Assembly (NCBI GenBank): GCA_019635435.1
Contig: JAHBZM010000001.1
Coordinates: 3,038,001-3,102,000, forward strand
Reading direction: 5' to 3'
DNA from: Ramlibacter sp.
GTDB taxonomy: Bacteria; Pseudomonadota; Gammaproteobacteria; Burkholderiales; Burkholderiaceae_C
Length of the DNA stretch: 64,000 bases
The position numbers and the translations under genes were made by a program. Below are positions 8,601 to 16,193 of this stretch, in pieces. Position 1 is the stretch's first letter, and each line of letters starts with the position of its first letter. The notes under the pieces were generated by a model, which was not told the origin of the DNA, did no database searches, and saw nothing but the letters and a program-made list of their open reading frames with translations.

Positions 8601-8714
8601 CCAGACGCCGTGGTGGTGGCCGACGGCACCAGCTGCCGCCACCAGATCCGCGACGGCGCCGGGCGCGATGCCATTCACGTGGCGCAATTGCTCGCGGCAC
8701 AATTGGGCGCATGA
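5625..8714 (+). CDS. FAD-linked oxidase / 4Fe-4S / CCG-domain fusion, 2-hydroxyacid dehydrogenase type
   Basis: Large flavo-iron-sulfur protein (1029 aa) built like a fusion of GlcD and GlpC: an FAD-binding PCMH domain (about 50-240, with PRGGGTSQCGQTVG), an FAD-oxidase C-terminal domain (to about 560), a ferredoxin segment with CNNNGHC near 610 and CVGCKGCKRDCPTG near 670, and two CCG cysteine-rich domains (HLCCGRTYL near 825, SSCCGMAGSFGYE near 957). E. coli YdiJ, reported as a D-2-hydroxyglutarate dehydrogenase, has this layout; electrons would pass to the respiratory chain. The start at 5625 directly follows the GntR stop. A short stretch near residues 815-821 is encoded by sequence resembling a dispersed repeat. 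The substrate is unproven; D-lactate, glycolate and 2-hydroxyglutarate are all possible. Confidence 0.88.
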   Translation: MNAPLPLAVTRDNAGAAYDAVSHASNEVAGRLAARLGSETQGEVLFSPADRGRYATDASIYQVMPVGVFVPKSADDVQLAIDICRDLKVPVVPRGGGTSQCGQTVGAGLVIDCSRHVRNILSFDAAARTAVVEPGMVLDHLNAALKKLGLWFPVDVSTSAQATLGGMAGNNSCGSRSIAWGNMVHNVLGAQAWTSDGALHRFERYEDCTGHARDLGRWVRDLAMNLRPEIERQWPKVLRRVAGYNLDIFHNQSEKPYTRDGSVNLAHLLVGSEGTLAVTRSLTLQLAELPKAKVLGVVNFPTFYQAMDSAQHIVRLGDGTLTAVELVDRTMIELSLQNPAFAPIIRTAVIGQPDAVLLVEFSGADRAALVRQLDRLVELMGDLGLPGSVVRMTDEVPQKNLWEVRKAGLNIMMSLKGDGKPVSFIEDCAVPLQHLAEYTDALTQVFRRHGSKGTWYAHASVGTLHVRPILDMRQDGPQGGASKMRAIAEEAAALVRKYKGAYSGEHGDGLCRGEWIGWQFGPKINEAFSEIKTFFDPINLFSPQRIIDPPRMDDTRLMRFPPSYRVIPLTPALDWSAWNVQNDPVTERTTAPGTGGDPAQGFAKAVEMCNNNGHCRKFDTGTMCPSYRVTRDEKHLTRGRANTLRLALSGQLEGIGAQDGLTSEAVREAMDLCVGCKGCKRDCPTGVDMAKMKVEFLHHYKARHGHTLRDKAVAYLPEYARWASRFAPLLNLRNRWGWLASLGEQVLGFSARRSLPQWQRRHAFNASAPGATREQVLAAARPVVLFVDTFNGHFESDNVSSALKVLGAAGYTAHLATKSGADDGGHLCCGRTYLATGMVAQARAKAAELVNALLPFAERGIAIVGLEPSCLLTLRDETLAMGLGAAAQTVAGQALMLEEFLAREALAGRLDPLKASLRPMTQPLLVHGHCHQKAFGAVSPILEVLRLIPGAEPELIESSCCGMAGSFGYEASHHEVSMQMAELSLLPAVRKQPDAVVVADGTSCRHQIRDGAGRDAIHVAQLLAAQLGA

Positions 8715-9154
8715 GCCCGCTGATCCGCCCTGCCCTGCCTTCCGACGAAGCCGCCTGGCGCCAACACTGGCGCGGCTACTGCGACTTCTACAACGCCAGC
8801 GTGAGCGACGCCGTCACCCAGCACACCTGGACGCGCATCCTGGACCCGGACGCCTCGGTGATGTGCATCGTGGCCGAGCTGCGCGGCACGGTGGTCGGCT
8901 TCGCCAACTGCGTGGTGCACCAGAACACCTGGGAGCTGCAGGCCGTGTGTTACCTCGAAGACCTTTACGTGGCGCCCGAGGCCCGCGGTCAGGGGGCGGG
9001 CAAGGCCATGATCGAATGGCTGCGCAACGCCATGCGCGCCGAAGGCTGGGCCCGGATCTACTGGGTGACCCACCAGGACAACGCCATTGCCCGCGAGCTG
9101 TACGACCAGTTCACGCCAGCCGACGGCTTTGTGCGGTATGTGCTGAAAAGCTGA
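8711..9154 (+). CDS. GNAT family N-acetyltransferase
   Basis: Single-domain acetyltransferase of 147 aa. The acetyl-CoA loop appears as VAPEARGQGAGKAMIEWL (about 94-111, the R/Q-x-x-G-x-G/A pattern), preceded by the LEDLYV strand, with a C-terminal NAIARELYDQF helix typical of motif B. It overlaps the stop of the flavoprotein gene by four bases (ATGA), so it belongs to the GntR-led operon and is probably coupled to it. The acetylated substrate is unknown; a small amine or an amino acid are equally plausible. Confidence 0.85.
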   Translation: MSPLIRPALPSDEAAWRQHWRGYCDFYNASVSDAVTQHTWTRILDPDASVMCIVAELRGTVVGFANCVVHQNTWELQAVCYLEDLYVAPEARGQGAGKAMIEWLRNAMRAEGWARIYWVTHQDNAIARELYDQFTPADGFVRYVLKS

Positions 9155-9178
9155 GCGCTGCGGAGCCAGGCCCCGCGT

Positions 9179-9568
9179 TCACGAAGGCTCGCGCGCGTAA
9201 CTCACGGTGAGAATTTCCCACTGGTGGCCATCGGGCTCGTTCCAGTAGATCAAGCGCCCGCCATGGTCAGTGTTGACGGCCATGTCCACCGGGCCGCGCA
9301 CCGAACTGCGAAACGGGATGCCCCGGGCGCGGATGCGCGCAAGGATGCCGTCAAATGCTTCGGGGCTCACGCGAAAGCAGAAATGCGCCACGGGGAATTC
9401 CGTCGCATCGTCAATGAAATCCAGTGTCAGGCCCTGGTTCACATACACCGGCGAAAAAGGGCCTGCGCCGCTCTGCGCCCAGCGGACCCCCAGCAGTTCA
9501 GCCAGCAGCCGGGCCGAGGCACGCTGGTCCCGCGCGGACACGATCACATGGTCAAGCTCTATCGACAT
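9179..9568 (-). CDS. VOC (glyoxalase/bleomycin-resistance fold) family protein
   Basis: Small vicinal-oxygen-chelate protein of 129 aa with the paired beta-alpha-beta-beta-beta layout. It opens with LDHVIVSARD (His as first metal ligand), has a central VAHFCFRVSPEAFDGIL, and ends with NTDHGGRLIYWNEPDGHQWEILT, whose Glu is the usual last metal ligand. I use the ATG at 9568 because GGGAGA sits seven bases before it; a GTG two codons earlier would leave almost no spacing. It is convergent with the acetyltransferase gene. The reaction is not deducible; the family covers isomerases, dioxygenases and resistance proteins. Confidence 0.85.
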   Translation of the reverse strand: MSIELDHVIVSARDQRASARLLAELLGVRWAQSGAGPFSPVYVNQGLTLDFIDDATEFPVAHFCFRVSPEAFDGILARIRARGIPFRSSVRGPVDMAVNTDHGGRLIYWNEPDGHQWEILTVSYAREPS

Positions 9569-9665
9569 CGCCACTCTCCCGGTCCCGGGCGGGACCCACG
9601 GGAATTCTGCATGGAATCAGGCGTCTGCGGGGACTGTGGCGTGCCGCGCCGCCCTGGTCAATCCG

Positions 9666-10394
9666 CTACTCGCACCAGACGCCCACGCGCTGCAGCAAAT
9701 CCATCCAGATCGCCCAGCCTGCAATGCCCACCAGGGCCAGGCCGGCCAGGCGCGTACCCCAGTCCTGGCGCCAGTGATTGGCCCGCTGATGCACCTTCAG
9801 CAGCAGCCAGGGCGCAGCCACGATGGACAGGCTGCTGCCTGCGGCAAACATCGCCATGGTCAGCGCCCCTTGCAGGGCGCCACCACTGAGTGCGGCCACC
9901 AGAAGGGCCGAGTACAGCAGGCCACAGGGCATCAGCGCCCACAGCGCTCCGGTGGCCAGCAGGCCGCCGGGGGCCTGCGTCAACGGCTGCACGCGCGCCC
10001 ACAGGGCGCGGCCCGCGCCGTCAGCCCAGGCAGGCTGGCGCGCCAGCACCAGCAGCATCAGGCCCCAGGCCAGCAGCCCCGCATGGAACAGGGTCCACAC
10101 CGGACGCAGCACCGTGGCCTGGCTGGTGATCCAGGCCAGGCTCTGCATGGCGGTGGCCGCCAGCGCGCCTGCGGCGCCGTAGCCGAGCAGGCGGCCGGCC
10201 TGCAGGGTGAAGGTGGCGCTGGCGGCCGACCGGGTGGCCACCGCACGCGCGGCAAGAGGCCCCGCAGGCTGCAGCGCCGCCGGCCCGGATGACAGCCGCA
10301 CAACGCCCGCACAGGCCGCACCGCACATGGCGGCGCAGTGCACACCGCCGGCCAGGCCCATGGCCAGCCCGGTCAGCGCAAGGGGGATGGACAT
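9666..10394 (-). CDS. Sulfite exporter TauE/SafE family membrane protein (UreH-like), cbb3-associated
   Basis: Integral membrane protein of 242 aa with about six hydrophobic helices. The opening ALTGLAMGLAGGVHCAAMCG, with a Cys after the glycine-rich turn, is the hallmark of the UreH/TauE-like group found beside cbb3 oxidase and heme genes in many Proteobacteria. The gene starts 11 bases downstream of hemN on the same strand and is likely co-transcribed with it from the FNR-controlled hemN promoter. A role in metal, sulfur or cytochrome-c handling for oxidase assembly is suggested by location only. Confidence 0.75.
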   Translation of the reverse strand: MSIPLALTGLAMGLAGGVHCAAMCGAACAGVVRLSSGPAALQPAGPLAARAVATRSAASATFTLQAGRLLGYGAAGALAATAMQSLAWITSQATVLRPVWTLFHAGLLAWGLMLLVLARQPAWADGAGRALWARVQPLTQAPGGLLATGALWALMPCGLLYSALLVAALSGGALQGALTMAMFAAGSSLSIVAAPWLLLKVHQRANHWRQDWGTRLAGLALVGIAGWAIWMDLLQRVGVWCE

Positions 10395-10405
10395 GGTCGC
10401 ACCGC

Positions 10406-11788
10406 TCAGAGAATCCGCGAGAACTTTGCGCGGTTGCGGTCGGCCTGCAGGTAGCGGTCAAACACCATGGCCACCGCACGCACAAAGAACCAGCCGCTGG
10501 CGGTCACCTGGATGCCTGCGTCATCCACGGTCACCAGGCCCTGACCGGCCAGTGAACGCAATTGCTCCAGCTCCGCGGCGAAGTAGCTTCGAAAGTCGAT
10601 CAGCCAGGCCATGTCGATCGACTCGAACAACACCTGCCCCTGGCACATGAGCGCCATGATGACCGCGCGGCGCGCCAGGTCGTCGCGGCTCAACGCCAGG
10701 CCGCGAACCACGGGCAGGCGGCCCTGGTCCAGATGGTCGCAGTACTCCTCCATGGTCTTGGCGTTCTGGCTGTAGGTGGCGCCGATGCGGCCGATGGCCG
10801 ACACGCCCAGGCCAATCAGGTCACAGTCCGGCTGGGTGCTGTAGCCCTGAAAATTCCGGTGCAGCCGGCCCTGGCGCTTGGCCACGGCCAGTGCGTCGCC
10901 AGGCAATGCGAAGTGGTCCATGCCCACGTAAACGTAGCCGGCGCTGATGAAGGCCGACAGGGACTGGGACAGCATGTCCACCTTGGCAGCGCCACCCGGC
11001 AGCTCGGCCGGCACGATCCGCCTCTGTGGCTTGAAGCGCTCGGGAAGATGGGCGTAGGCATACAGGGCGATCCGGTCAGGCCGCAATTGCTGCACCTGCC
11101 TGAGCGTGCGCGCAAACGATTCCGGGGTCTGCCTGGGCAGGCCATAGATCAGGTCAATGTTGACCGACTCAAAGCCAATGGTCCGGGCCTGCGCCATCAG
11201 CGCAAACACCTGCTCGGCCGGCTGGACACGATGCACCGCCTTCTGCACTTCAGGGTCAAAGTCCTGCACGCCAAAACTCACCCGGTTGAAACCCATGTCG
11301 GCCAGTGCCTGCAGCCGCTTGGCGTCCACGGTGCGCGGGTCCACCTCGATGGAGTACTCGCCTCCCGGCGCGAGCGAGAAGCTGCGGCGCAGCATGGCCA
11401 TCAGTTCGCCCAGTTCCCCGTCTGACAGGAAGGTGGGCGTGCCGCCTCCCAGATGGAGCTGCGACACCGGCTGGCCCAGGCCGAGTTCGGCCACATGCAG
11501 GTCCACTTCGCGGCCTAGGTAACGCAGGTACTCTGCCCCGCGGCTGTGATGACGGGTGATGATCTTGTTGCAGGCGCAGTAGTAGCACAGTGACTCGCAG
11601 AACGGGATGTGCACATAGATCGACAGCGGCATGGCGAGCGCGGCCGGGCCCTCGCCGCGCTGGGCCAGCGCCTGGCGGTAGTCGGGAGCGCAAAACGCTT
11701 CCACAAAGCGGTCCGCGGTCGGGTAGGAGGTGTACCTGGGGCCGGCAATATCAAACCGGCGCAGCAGCTCGGGCGTGACTGGATTCAT
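10406..11788 (-). CDS. hemN: Oxygen-independent coproporphyrinogen III oxidase (radical SAM)
   Basis: HemN (460 aa) performs the oxidative decarboxylation of coproporphyrinogen III to protoporphyrinogen IX without oxygen, using S-adenosylmethionine and a [4Fe-4S] cluster. The radical-SAM motif is in HIPFCESLCYYCACNK (C64, C68, C71, with the extra C73 typical of true HemN), followed by the SAM-binding GGGTPTFL near residue 115. Full length for HemN rather than the shorter HemW type. It diverges from fnr, and an FNR box at 11824-11837 lies 36-49 bases upstream of its ATG. This fits heme supply for cbb3 oxidase at low oxygen. Confidence 0.96.
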   Translation of the reverse strand: MNPVTPELLRRFDIAGPRYTSYPTADRFVEAFCAPDYRQALAQRGEGPAALAMPLSIYVHIPFCESLCYYCACNKIITRHHSRGAEYLRYLGREVDLHVAELGLGQPVSQLHLGGGTPTFLSDGELGELMAMLRRSFSLAPGGEYSIEVDPRTVDAKRLQALADMGFNRVSFGVQDFDPEVQKAVHRVQPAEQVFALMAQARTIGFESVNIDLIYGLPRQTPESFARTLRQVQQLRPDRIALYAYAHLPERFKPQRRIVPAELPGGAAKVDMLSQSLSAFISAGYVYVGMDHFALPGDALAVAKRQGRLHRNFQGYSTQPDCDLIGLGVSAIGRIGATYSQNAKTMEEYCDHLDQGRLPVVRGLALSRDDLARRAVIMALMCQGQVLFESIDMAWLIDFRSYFAAELEQLRSLAGQGLVTVDDAGIQVTASGWFFVRAVAMVFDRYLQADRNRAKFSRIL

Positions 11789-11823
11789 GAGCCCGACTGT
11801 GCCGCCGCAACCGGCCCGTGCAC

Positions 11824-11837
11824 TTGACCTGGATCAA
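11824..11837. promoter_or_regulatory. FNR box (TTGACCTGGATCAA) between hemN and fnr
   Basis: TTGAC-N4-ATCAA matches the FNR/Anr consensus TTGAT-N4-ATCAA except for one base. It lies 36 bases from the hemN ATG and 55 bases from the fnr ATG. On the fnr side a GACAAT hexamer (11859-11864) could serve as -10, giving a class II-like activator spacing. Confidence 0.8.
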
Positions 11838-11864
11838 GCCAGCGCCGGCATCCCGCGGGACAAT

Positions 11865-11878
11865 TTGACCAGGATCAG
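11865..11878. promoter_or_regulatory. Second, weaker FNR-type site upstream of fnr (TTGACCAGGATCAG)
   Basis: TTGAC-N4-ATCAG is one base further from consensus than the first box and lies 41 bases downstream of it, centre to centre. It starts immediately after the candidate fnr -10 and covers the predicted start site, a position suited to repression. Together the two sites suggest activation at intermediate and self-limitation at high FNR levels. Confidence 0.55.
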
Positions 11879-11891
11879 AAAGCCCCCCGCA

Positions 11892-12668
11892 ATGCCCGAT
11901 TCCACGCCCGTTGCCAACGTCGTTCCCCTGCACGGCGCACCCCATCAAGCGGCTGACGCGATCCGGGTGGCGTGCTCGAGCTGCAATTTGCGCGAACTGT
12001 GCATGCCGGTCGGACTGAGCCCCGAGGAACTGCGGCGCATTGACGCGGTGGTCACCACACGGCGAAAGGTCCGGCGCGGTGGCGCGCTGTTTCGCCAAGG
12101 CGACGCCTTCAGCGCGCTGTACGCCATTCGCACCGGGTTTTTCAAGACCTGCGTGAGCGCGGAGGATGGCCGCAACCAGGTGACCGGCTTCCAGATGGCG
12201 GGCGAGATCCTTGGTCTGGACGGCATTGTCCATGACCGCCACACCTGCGACGCCGTGGCACTGGAGGACGCCGAAGTCTGCGTGATGCCCTTTGAACACA
12301 TGGGGGAACTCTCGCGCGACATTGACGCGCTGCAGCACCATGTGCACCGCGTGATGAGCCGCGAGATCGTCCGGGAACACGGCGTGATGCTGCTTCTGGG
12401 CAGCATGCGGGCCGAGGAGCGGCTCGCCGCATTCCTGCTGAACCTCGCGCAACGCCTGCACGCGCGGGGATTTTCAAGCACCGAGCTGGTCCTGCGCATG
12501 ACGCGCGAGGAAATCGGAAGCTACCTGGGCCTCAAGCTCGAAACCGTGAGCCGCACTTTCTCCCGTTTTGTCGACGACGGCTTGCTGGAGGTCCGGTATC
12601 GCCACATCCGCATCCTGAGCGGCCAGGGCCTGAAAGACATCGTCAACCACCCGGACTGCAACCGCTGA
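11892..12668 (+). CDS. fnr: FNR/Anr-type oxygen-sensing transcriptional regulator (first copy)
   Basis: CRP/FNR regulator of 258 aa that binds DNA as a dimer when its oxygen-labile [4Fe-4S] cluster is intact. Cluster ligands are visible: C28, C31 and C37 in CSSCNLRELC, plus C130 in EDAEVCVMPFE, equivalent to C122 of E. coli FNR. The recognition helix KLETVSRTFSRF near residue 220 keeps the Glu-x-x-Ser-Arg set that reads TTGAT-type half sites. I chose the ATG at 11892 because upstream in-frame sequence runs through the FNR boxes. It is divergent from hemN. A second FNR with the same ligands lies at 15402-16193. Confidence 0.94.
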   Translation: MPDSTPVANVVPLHGAPHQAADAIRVACSSCNLRELCMPVGLSPEELRRIDAVVTTRRKVRRGGALFRQGDAFSALYAIRTGFFKTCVSAEDGRNQVTGFQMAGEILGLDGIVHDRHTCDAVALEDAEVCVMPFEHMGELSRDIDALQHHVHRVMSREIVREHGVMLLLGSMRAEERLAAFLLNLAQRLHARGFSSTELVLRMTREEIGSYLGLKLETVSRTFSRFVDDGLLEVRYRHIRILSGQGLKDIVNHPDCNR

Positions 12669-12716
12669 AGAAGCGGCATGACCGGTGGCCGGCAACTGCA
12701 CGCAGTGGCCCGTCGT

Positions 12717-15392
12717 TCACCGCAGCGGCAGACGCAATCTCACCGTGCCACCGTCGGCGCCCTGCCCGGTTTCAAAGCCGGCCTTGCGCGCCAGTTCCAG
12801 CATGCCGCGATTTTCCGGGAGGCACTCACCCACCATTTCGGCCGTGCCGCGCGAGCGCAGCCAGTCCACCATCCGGCCCAGCAACAGGCGCCCCAGCCCC
12901 CGCCCCTGCCAGTCGGTGGCGATCTGGATGGCGAATTCCGCCTGCTGGTTGTCCGGGTCGCACACCGCGCGCACCTGCCCCACCAGGCGCCTTGCGTCCA
13001 GGGCACCCGGCAACAAGGCCACCAGGGCCATCTCGCGGTCATAGTCGATCTGGGTGAACCGCGCCACTTCGGCCAATGGCACCTCGCGGCGCGACATGAA
13101 GAAGCGCAGACGCATGTCGGCGGGTGTCGCCGCCGCGTAGAAGGCCCGAAGGCGCTCCCCGTCGTCGGGACGGATGGGCCTGAGTTCCAGTGCCTGCCCG
13201 CCCAGTTCCAGCGATTCTTCGAGCTGCACCGGGTAGGGCAGGATGGCCAGCGGCGTGCGGGGGTCGGCGCCAGGGGGCAACATGCGCACCCGCGCATCCA
13301 GGGCCATCACCCCCGACGCATCAATCAACAGCGGATTGATATCCAGTTCGACCAGCGGCGCCAGATCGCAAACCATGCGGGACAGCTTCAGCAGCGTGTC
13401 GATCAGGGCCCCCCGGTCCGCCGCCGGCCGGCCCCGGTGGCCCGCAAGGAAGGGGGCCAGGCCGCTGCGATCAATCAGGTCCGCGGCCAGCCGGGCATTC
13501 AGCGGCGGTAGCCCCACCGCGTGGTCGCGGTGCAGTTCCACGTCGGTGCCACCGGCACCCAGCAAGATCACCGGGCCAAACACCGGGTCCGTGGTCACGC
13601 CCAGAATCAGTTCGCGTGCCCCGTCCCGTTGCGCCATGGCCTGCACGGTGAAGCCCTGAAGGCTGGCGTCCGGCCGCATCTGCCGCACCCGCTGCAGCAT
13701 GGCGTGCGCCGCGCTGCGCACGGCCTCCGCCGAGTCCAGCCCGAGGGCCACACCCCCCACGTCGGATTTGTGCAGCACCTGTGGCGACAGGATCTTCAGC
13801 GCCACCGGAAACCCGATGTCCCCGGCCACGGCCGCGGCTTCGTCGGCATCAACCGCAGTGCGGGTCTGAACCACGGGGATGCCATAGGCCTGCAGCAGCC
13901 GCTTGGCGCGCATTTCATCCAGCCACGCCTGGCCTTGCTCCCGGGCCGGTGCCATCAGATGCCGGGCCGCAGCGAGATCGGGGCGGAAATCCGCTGACGC
14001 GGCCGGAGCGATCTGCTGCAGGGCCTCCTGGTTGCGGGCATGAAGGACCCGCTGCATCCAGGCCGCCGTGGCGCGTTCGGGCGAAGGAAATGTTGAAATT
14101 CCCGCTGCGGCGCACGCCCGGCGGGCGGCCGCCACGGCCGGGCCGCCCAGCCAGCAGGTCAGCACGGGCTTGTCGGCCTTGATGAAAAGGGGCACACACA
14201 GGGCCGCGATGTCGTTGGCGGAAACAACGGCGGTCGGGGCATGGATGAACAGCACCGCATCCACCTCGGGCGCCTGCAACAGCACCCCCAGCGCGGCCGC
14301 GTAGCGTTCGGCCGGTGCATCGCCAATGATGTCCACCGGATTGCCTTGGGACCAGGTCGCCGGCAGGCAGGCGTCCAGGCTGGCACGCGTGGCCGGGCAA
14401 AGGTCAGCGAGCGTGCCACCGGCCATGGCCAGGGAATCGGCCGCCAGGACGCCCGCACCGCCGCCATTGGTGAGAATGGCCAACCGTTCGCCCCGCTGGG
14501 GCCTGGCATATGCCAGGGTTTTAGCCGCGTCGAACAGGGCCTCCAGCGTGTCCACGCGCAACATGCCGGCCCGCCGGATGGCTGCATCAAAAATGCTGTC
14601 GGAGCCGGCAATTGCGCCCGTGTGCGAGGCCGCCGCGCGGGCCCCCGCCGGCATCCGGCCCGCCTTGACCACGATCACCGGCTTGTTGCGGGCCGCGGCA
14701 CGGGCTGCCGACATGAACTTGCGCCCTGACTGGACTGATTCGATGTACAGCAGGATCGCCCGTGTCCCACTGTCGCTGCCCAGGTAGTCCAGCACATCGC
14801 CAAAGTCCACATCCGCGCAGTCCCCCATGGAAACGAAGTGCGAGAAGCCGATGTTCTGACCGCCCGCCCAGTCCAGCATGGCGGTCGCCAGCGCCCCCGA
14901 CTGCGTCACGAAGGCCAGGGGACCTGGGCGGGCGCCTCCTGGCGCAAAGCTGGCGTTCAGCCCCAGCGCCGGAACCAGCAGGCCGAGGCAATTGGGGCCC
15001 AGCACGCGCAACAGGTGGGGGCGCGCGGCGTCAAGCGCCTGCTGCACCAGCGGGGAAGATCCGTCCGCCGTCGATGCCGAAAGGCCCGCCGTGAGGACGA
15101 TGGCCGCCCGGGTTCCCCGGCGCCCCAGATCGGCTATGAGCCCGGGCACGCTGTGCGGTGGGGTGCAGATCACGGCCAGGTCGGGCGCCTGCGGCAACGA
15201 AGCCACGTCGGGCCACGCGGGCTCTCCGTTCACGAGGGCATGCCGGTGGTTCACGGGCCAGATCGGGCCCTTGAAACCTCCCGCGCGCAGATTGGCCAGC
15301 ACGACCGCCCCCACGCTGCCAAGCCGCCCGGAGGCACCAATCAGTGCCACCGAGGCCGGACGAAAGAGAAACTCAAGATTCCGGACGGTCAT
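12717..15392 (-). CDS. Pat-like fusion: NDP-forming acyl-CoA ligase domains with C-terminal GNAT acetyltransferase
   Basis: Protein of 891 aa with a CoA-binding Rossmann domain (about 8-130, VALIGASGRLGSVG), succinyl-CoA-ligase-like domains (to about 460), an ATP-grasp domain (about 480-690) and a GNAT domain (about 720-891, acetyl-CoA loop DWQGRGLGRLLLG). This is the arrangement of Pat/YfiQ protein lysine acetyltransferases, which modify and inactivate acetyl-CoA synthetase and other enzymes. The SHTGA motif keeps its His (H257), the residue phosphorylated in active NDP-forming ligases and reported lost in Salmonella Pat, so ligase activity may survive. It sits nine bases downstream of the second fnr on the same strand. 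The function in protein acylation is inferred from architecture. Confidence 0.85.
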   Translation of the reverse strand: MTVRNLEFLFRPASVALIGASGRLGSVGAVVLANLRAGGFKGPIWPVNHRHALVNGEPAWPDVASLPQAPDLAVICTPPHSVPGLIADLGRRGTRAAIVLTAGLSASTADGSSPLVQQALDAARPHLLRVLGPNCLGLLVPALGLNASFAPGGARPGPLAFVTQSGALATAMLDWAGGQNIGFSHFVSMGDCADVDFGDVLDYLGSDSGTRAILLYIESVQSGRKFMSAARAAARNKPVIVVKAGRMPAGARAAASHTGAIAGSDSIFDAAIRRAGMLRVDTLEALFDAAKTLAYARPQRGERLAILTNGGGAGVLAADSLAMAGGTLADLCPATRASLDACLPATWSQGNPVDIIGDAPAERYAAALGVLLQAPEVDAVLFIHAPTAVVSANDIAALCVPLFIKADKPVLTCWLGGPAVAAARRACAAAGISTFPSPERATAAWMQRVLHARNQEALQQIAPAASADFRPDLAAARHLMAPAREQGQAWLDEMRAKRLLQAYGIPVVQTRTAVDADEAAAVAGDIGFPVALKILSPQVLHKSDVGGVALGLDSAEAVRSAAHAMLQRVRQMRPDASLQGFTVQAMAQRDGARELILGVTTDPVFGPVILLGAGGTDVELHRDHAVGLPPLNARLAADLIDRSGLAPFLAGHRGRPAADRGALIDTLLKLSRMVCDLAPLVELDINPLLIDASGVMALDARVRMLPPGADPRTPLAILPYPVQLEESLELGGQALELRPIRPDDGERLRAFYAAATPADMRLRFFMSRREVPLAEVARFTQIDYDREMALVALLPGALDARRLVGQVRAVCDPDNQQAEFAIQIATDWQGRGLGRLLLGRMVDWLRSRGTAEMVGECLPENRGMLELARKAGFETGQGADGGTVRLRLPLR

Positions 15393-15401
15393 TCGAAGCG
15401 C

Positions 15402-16193
15402 TCAATGCACCCGCGTCTCAAAGGCCCGGGTCAGGCCCTCCAGGTCGGTGATGCGGATGTGTCGCTTGTCCACCTCCAGCAGGCGCTGCTGCTGAAAGGC
15501 CGAGAAGGTGCGGCTCACGGTTTCGAGCTTCATCCCGAGGTAGCTGCCGATCTCGGCGCGCGACATGCGCAGGTGAAATTCGTTGGCGGAATAGCCGCGC
15601 GCTTTCAGGCGCTGCGAGAGGTTGAGCAGGAAGGCGGCCAGCCGCTCCTCTGCGTTCATGCTGCCCAGCAGCATCATGAGGCTGTGCTCGCGCACGATCT
15701 CGCGGCTCATCAGGCGGCTCACCACATGCTGCAGGCCGGGGCTGCCGCTGGAAAGATCCATCAGGTTGCTGTAGGGAATGGCACAGACCTCGGTGTCTTC
15801 CAGCGCAATGGCCGTGCTGGCGTGCGTGCCGTGGGCCACGCCGTCCAGCCCCAGCAGTTCTCCCGCCATGTAGAAGCCGCTGACCTGCTCGCGCCCGTCG
15901 GCCAGCGCCAGGCTGGACTTGAACGTGCCACTGCGCACCGCGTAAATGAAGCTGAATCGATCCCCTTCGTGGTACAGGCTGCGGCCGGCCTGGATCCGGC
16001 GCCGGGCAAAACCCAGTGCATCCAGCAACTGGACATCACCCCCATTCATCCCGCAGGGCAGGCAAAGCTCGCGCAAATGACAACTGGAGCACTGGGTGGT
16101 CAGAGGTGTCACGGACGGCCGCGGCGACAGCGAGGCGGGTGCTACCCATCGCAGGGCATGGACAGGAAAGGATTCAATGGTTTCAGTGGACAT
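15402..16193 (-). CDS. FNR/Anr-type transcriptional regulator (second copy)
   Basis: Second oxygen-sensing CRP/FNR protein (263 aa). Cluster ligands C35, C38 and C44 in CSSCHLRELC and C137 in EDTEVCAIPYS match FNR, and the recognition helix KLETVSRTFSAF keeps the DNA-reading residues, so it should see the same boxes as the first copy. The N-terminus before the cluster is longer by about seven residues. The ATG at 16193 overlaps the end of the receiver-domain gene by 11 bases and the Pat-like gene follows after nine bases. The two FNRs share most motifs and probably arose by duplication within the lineage or earlier. Confidence 0.93.
   Translation of the reverse strand: MSTETIESFPVHALRWVAPASLSPRPSVTPLTTQCSSCHLRELCLPCGMNGGDVQLLDALGFARRRIQAGRSLYHEGDRFSFIYAVRSGTFKSSLALADGREQVSGFYMAGELLGLDGVAHGTHASTAIALEDTEVCAIPYSNLMDLSSGSPGLQHVVSRLMSREIVREHSLMMLLGSMNAEERLAAFLLNLSQRLKARGYSANEFHLRMSRAEIGSYLGMKLETVSRTFSAFQQQRLLEVDKRHIRITDLEGLTRAFETRVH

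Noticed and set aside
12669..12716. Terminator between fnr and the Pat-like gene
   Set aside because: Only short, weak pairing (GCAACTGC/GCAGT) and no T run.
16183..16193. Frameshift between the receiver and second fnr genes making one fused protein
   Set aside because: Each has its own complete domain and start; an 11-bp overlap is ordinary coupling.
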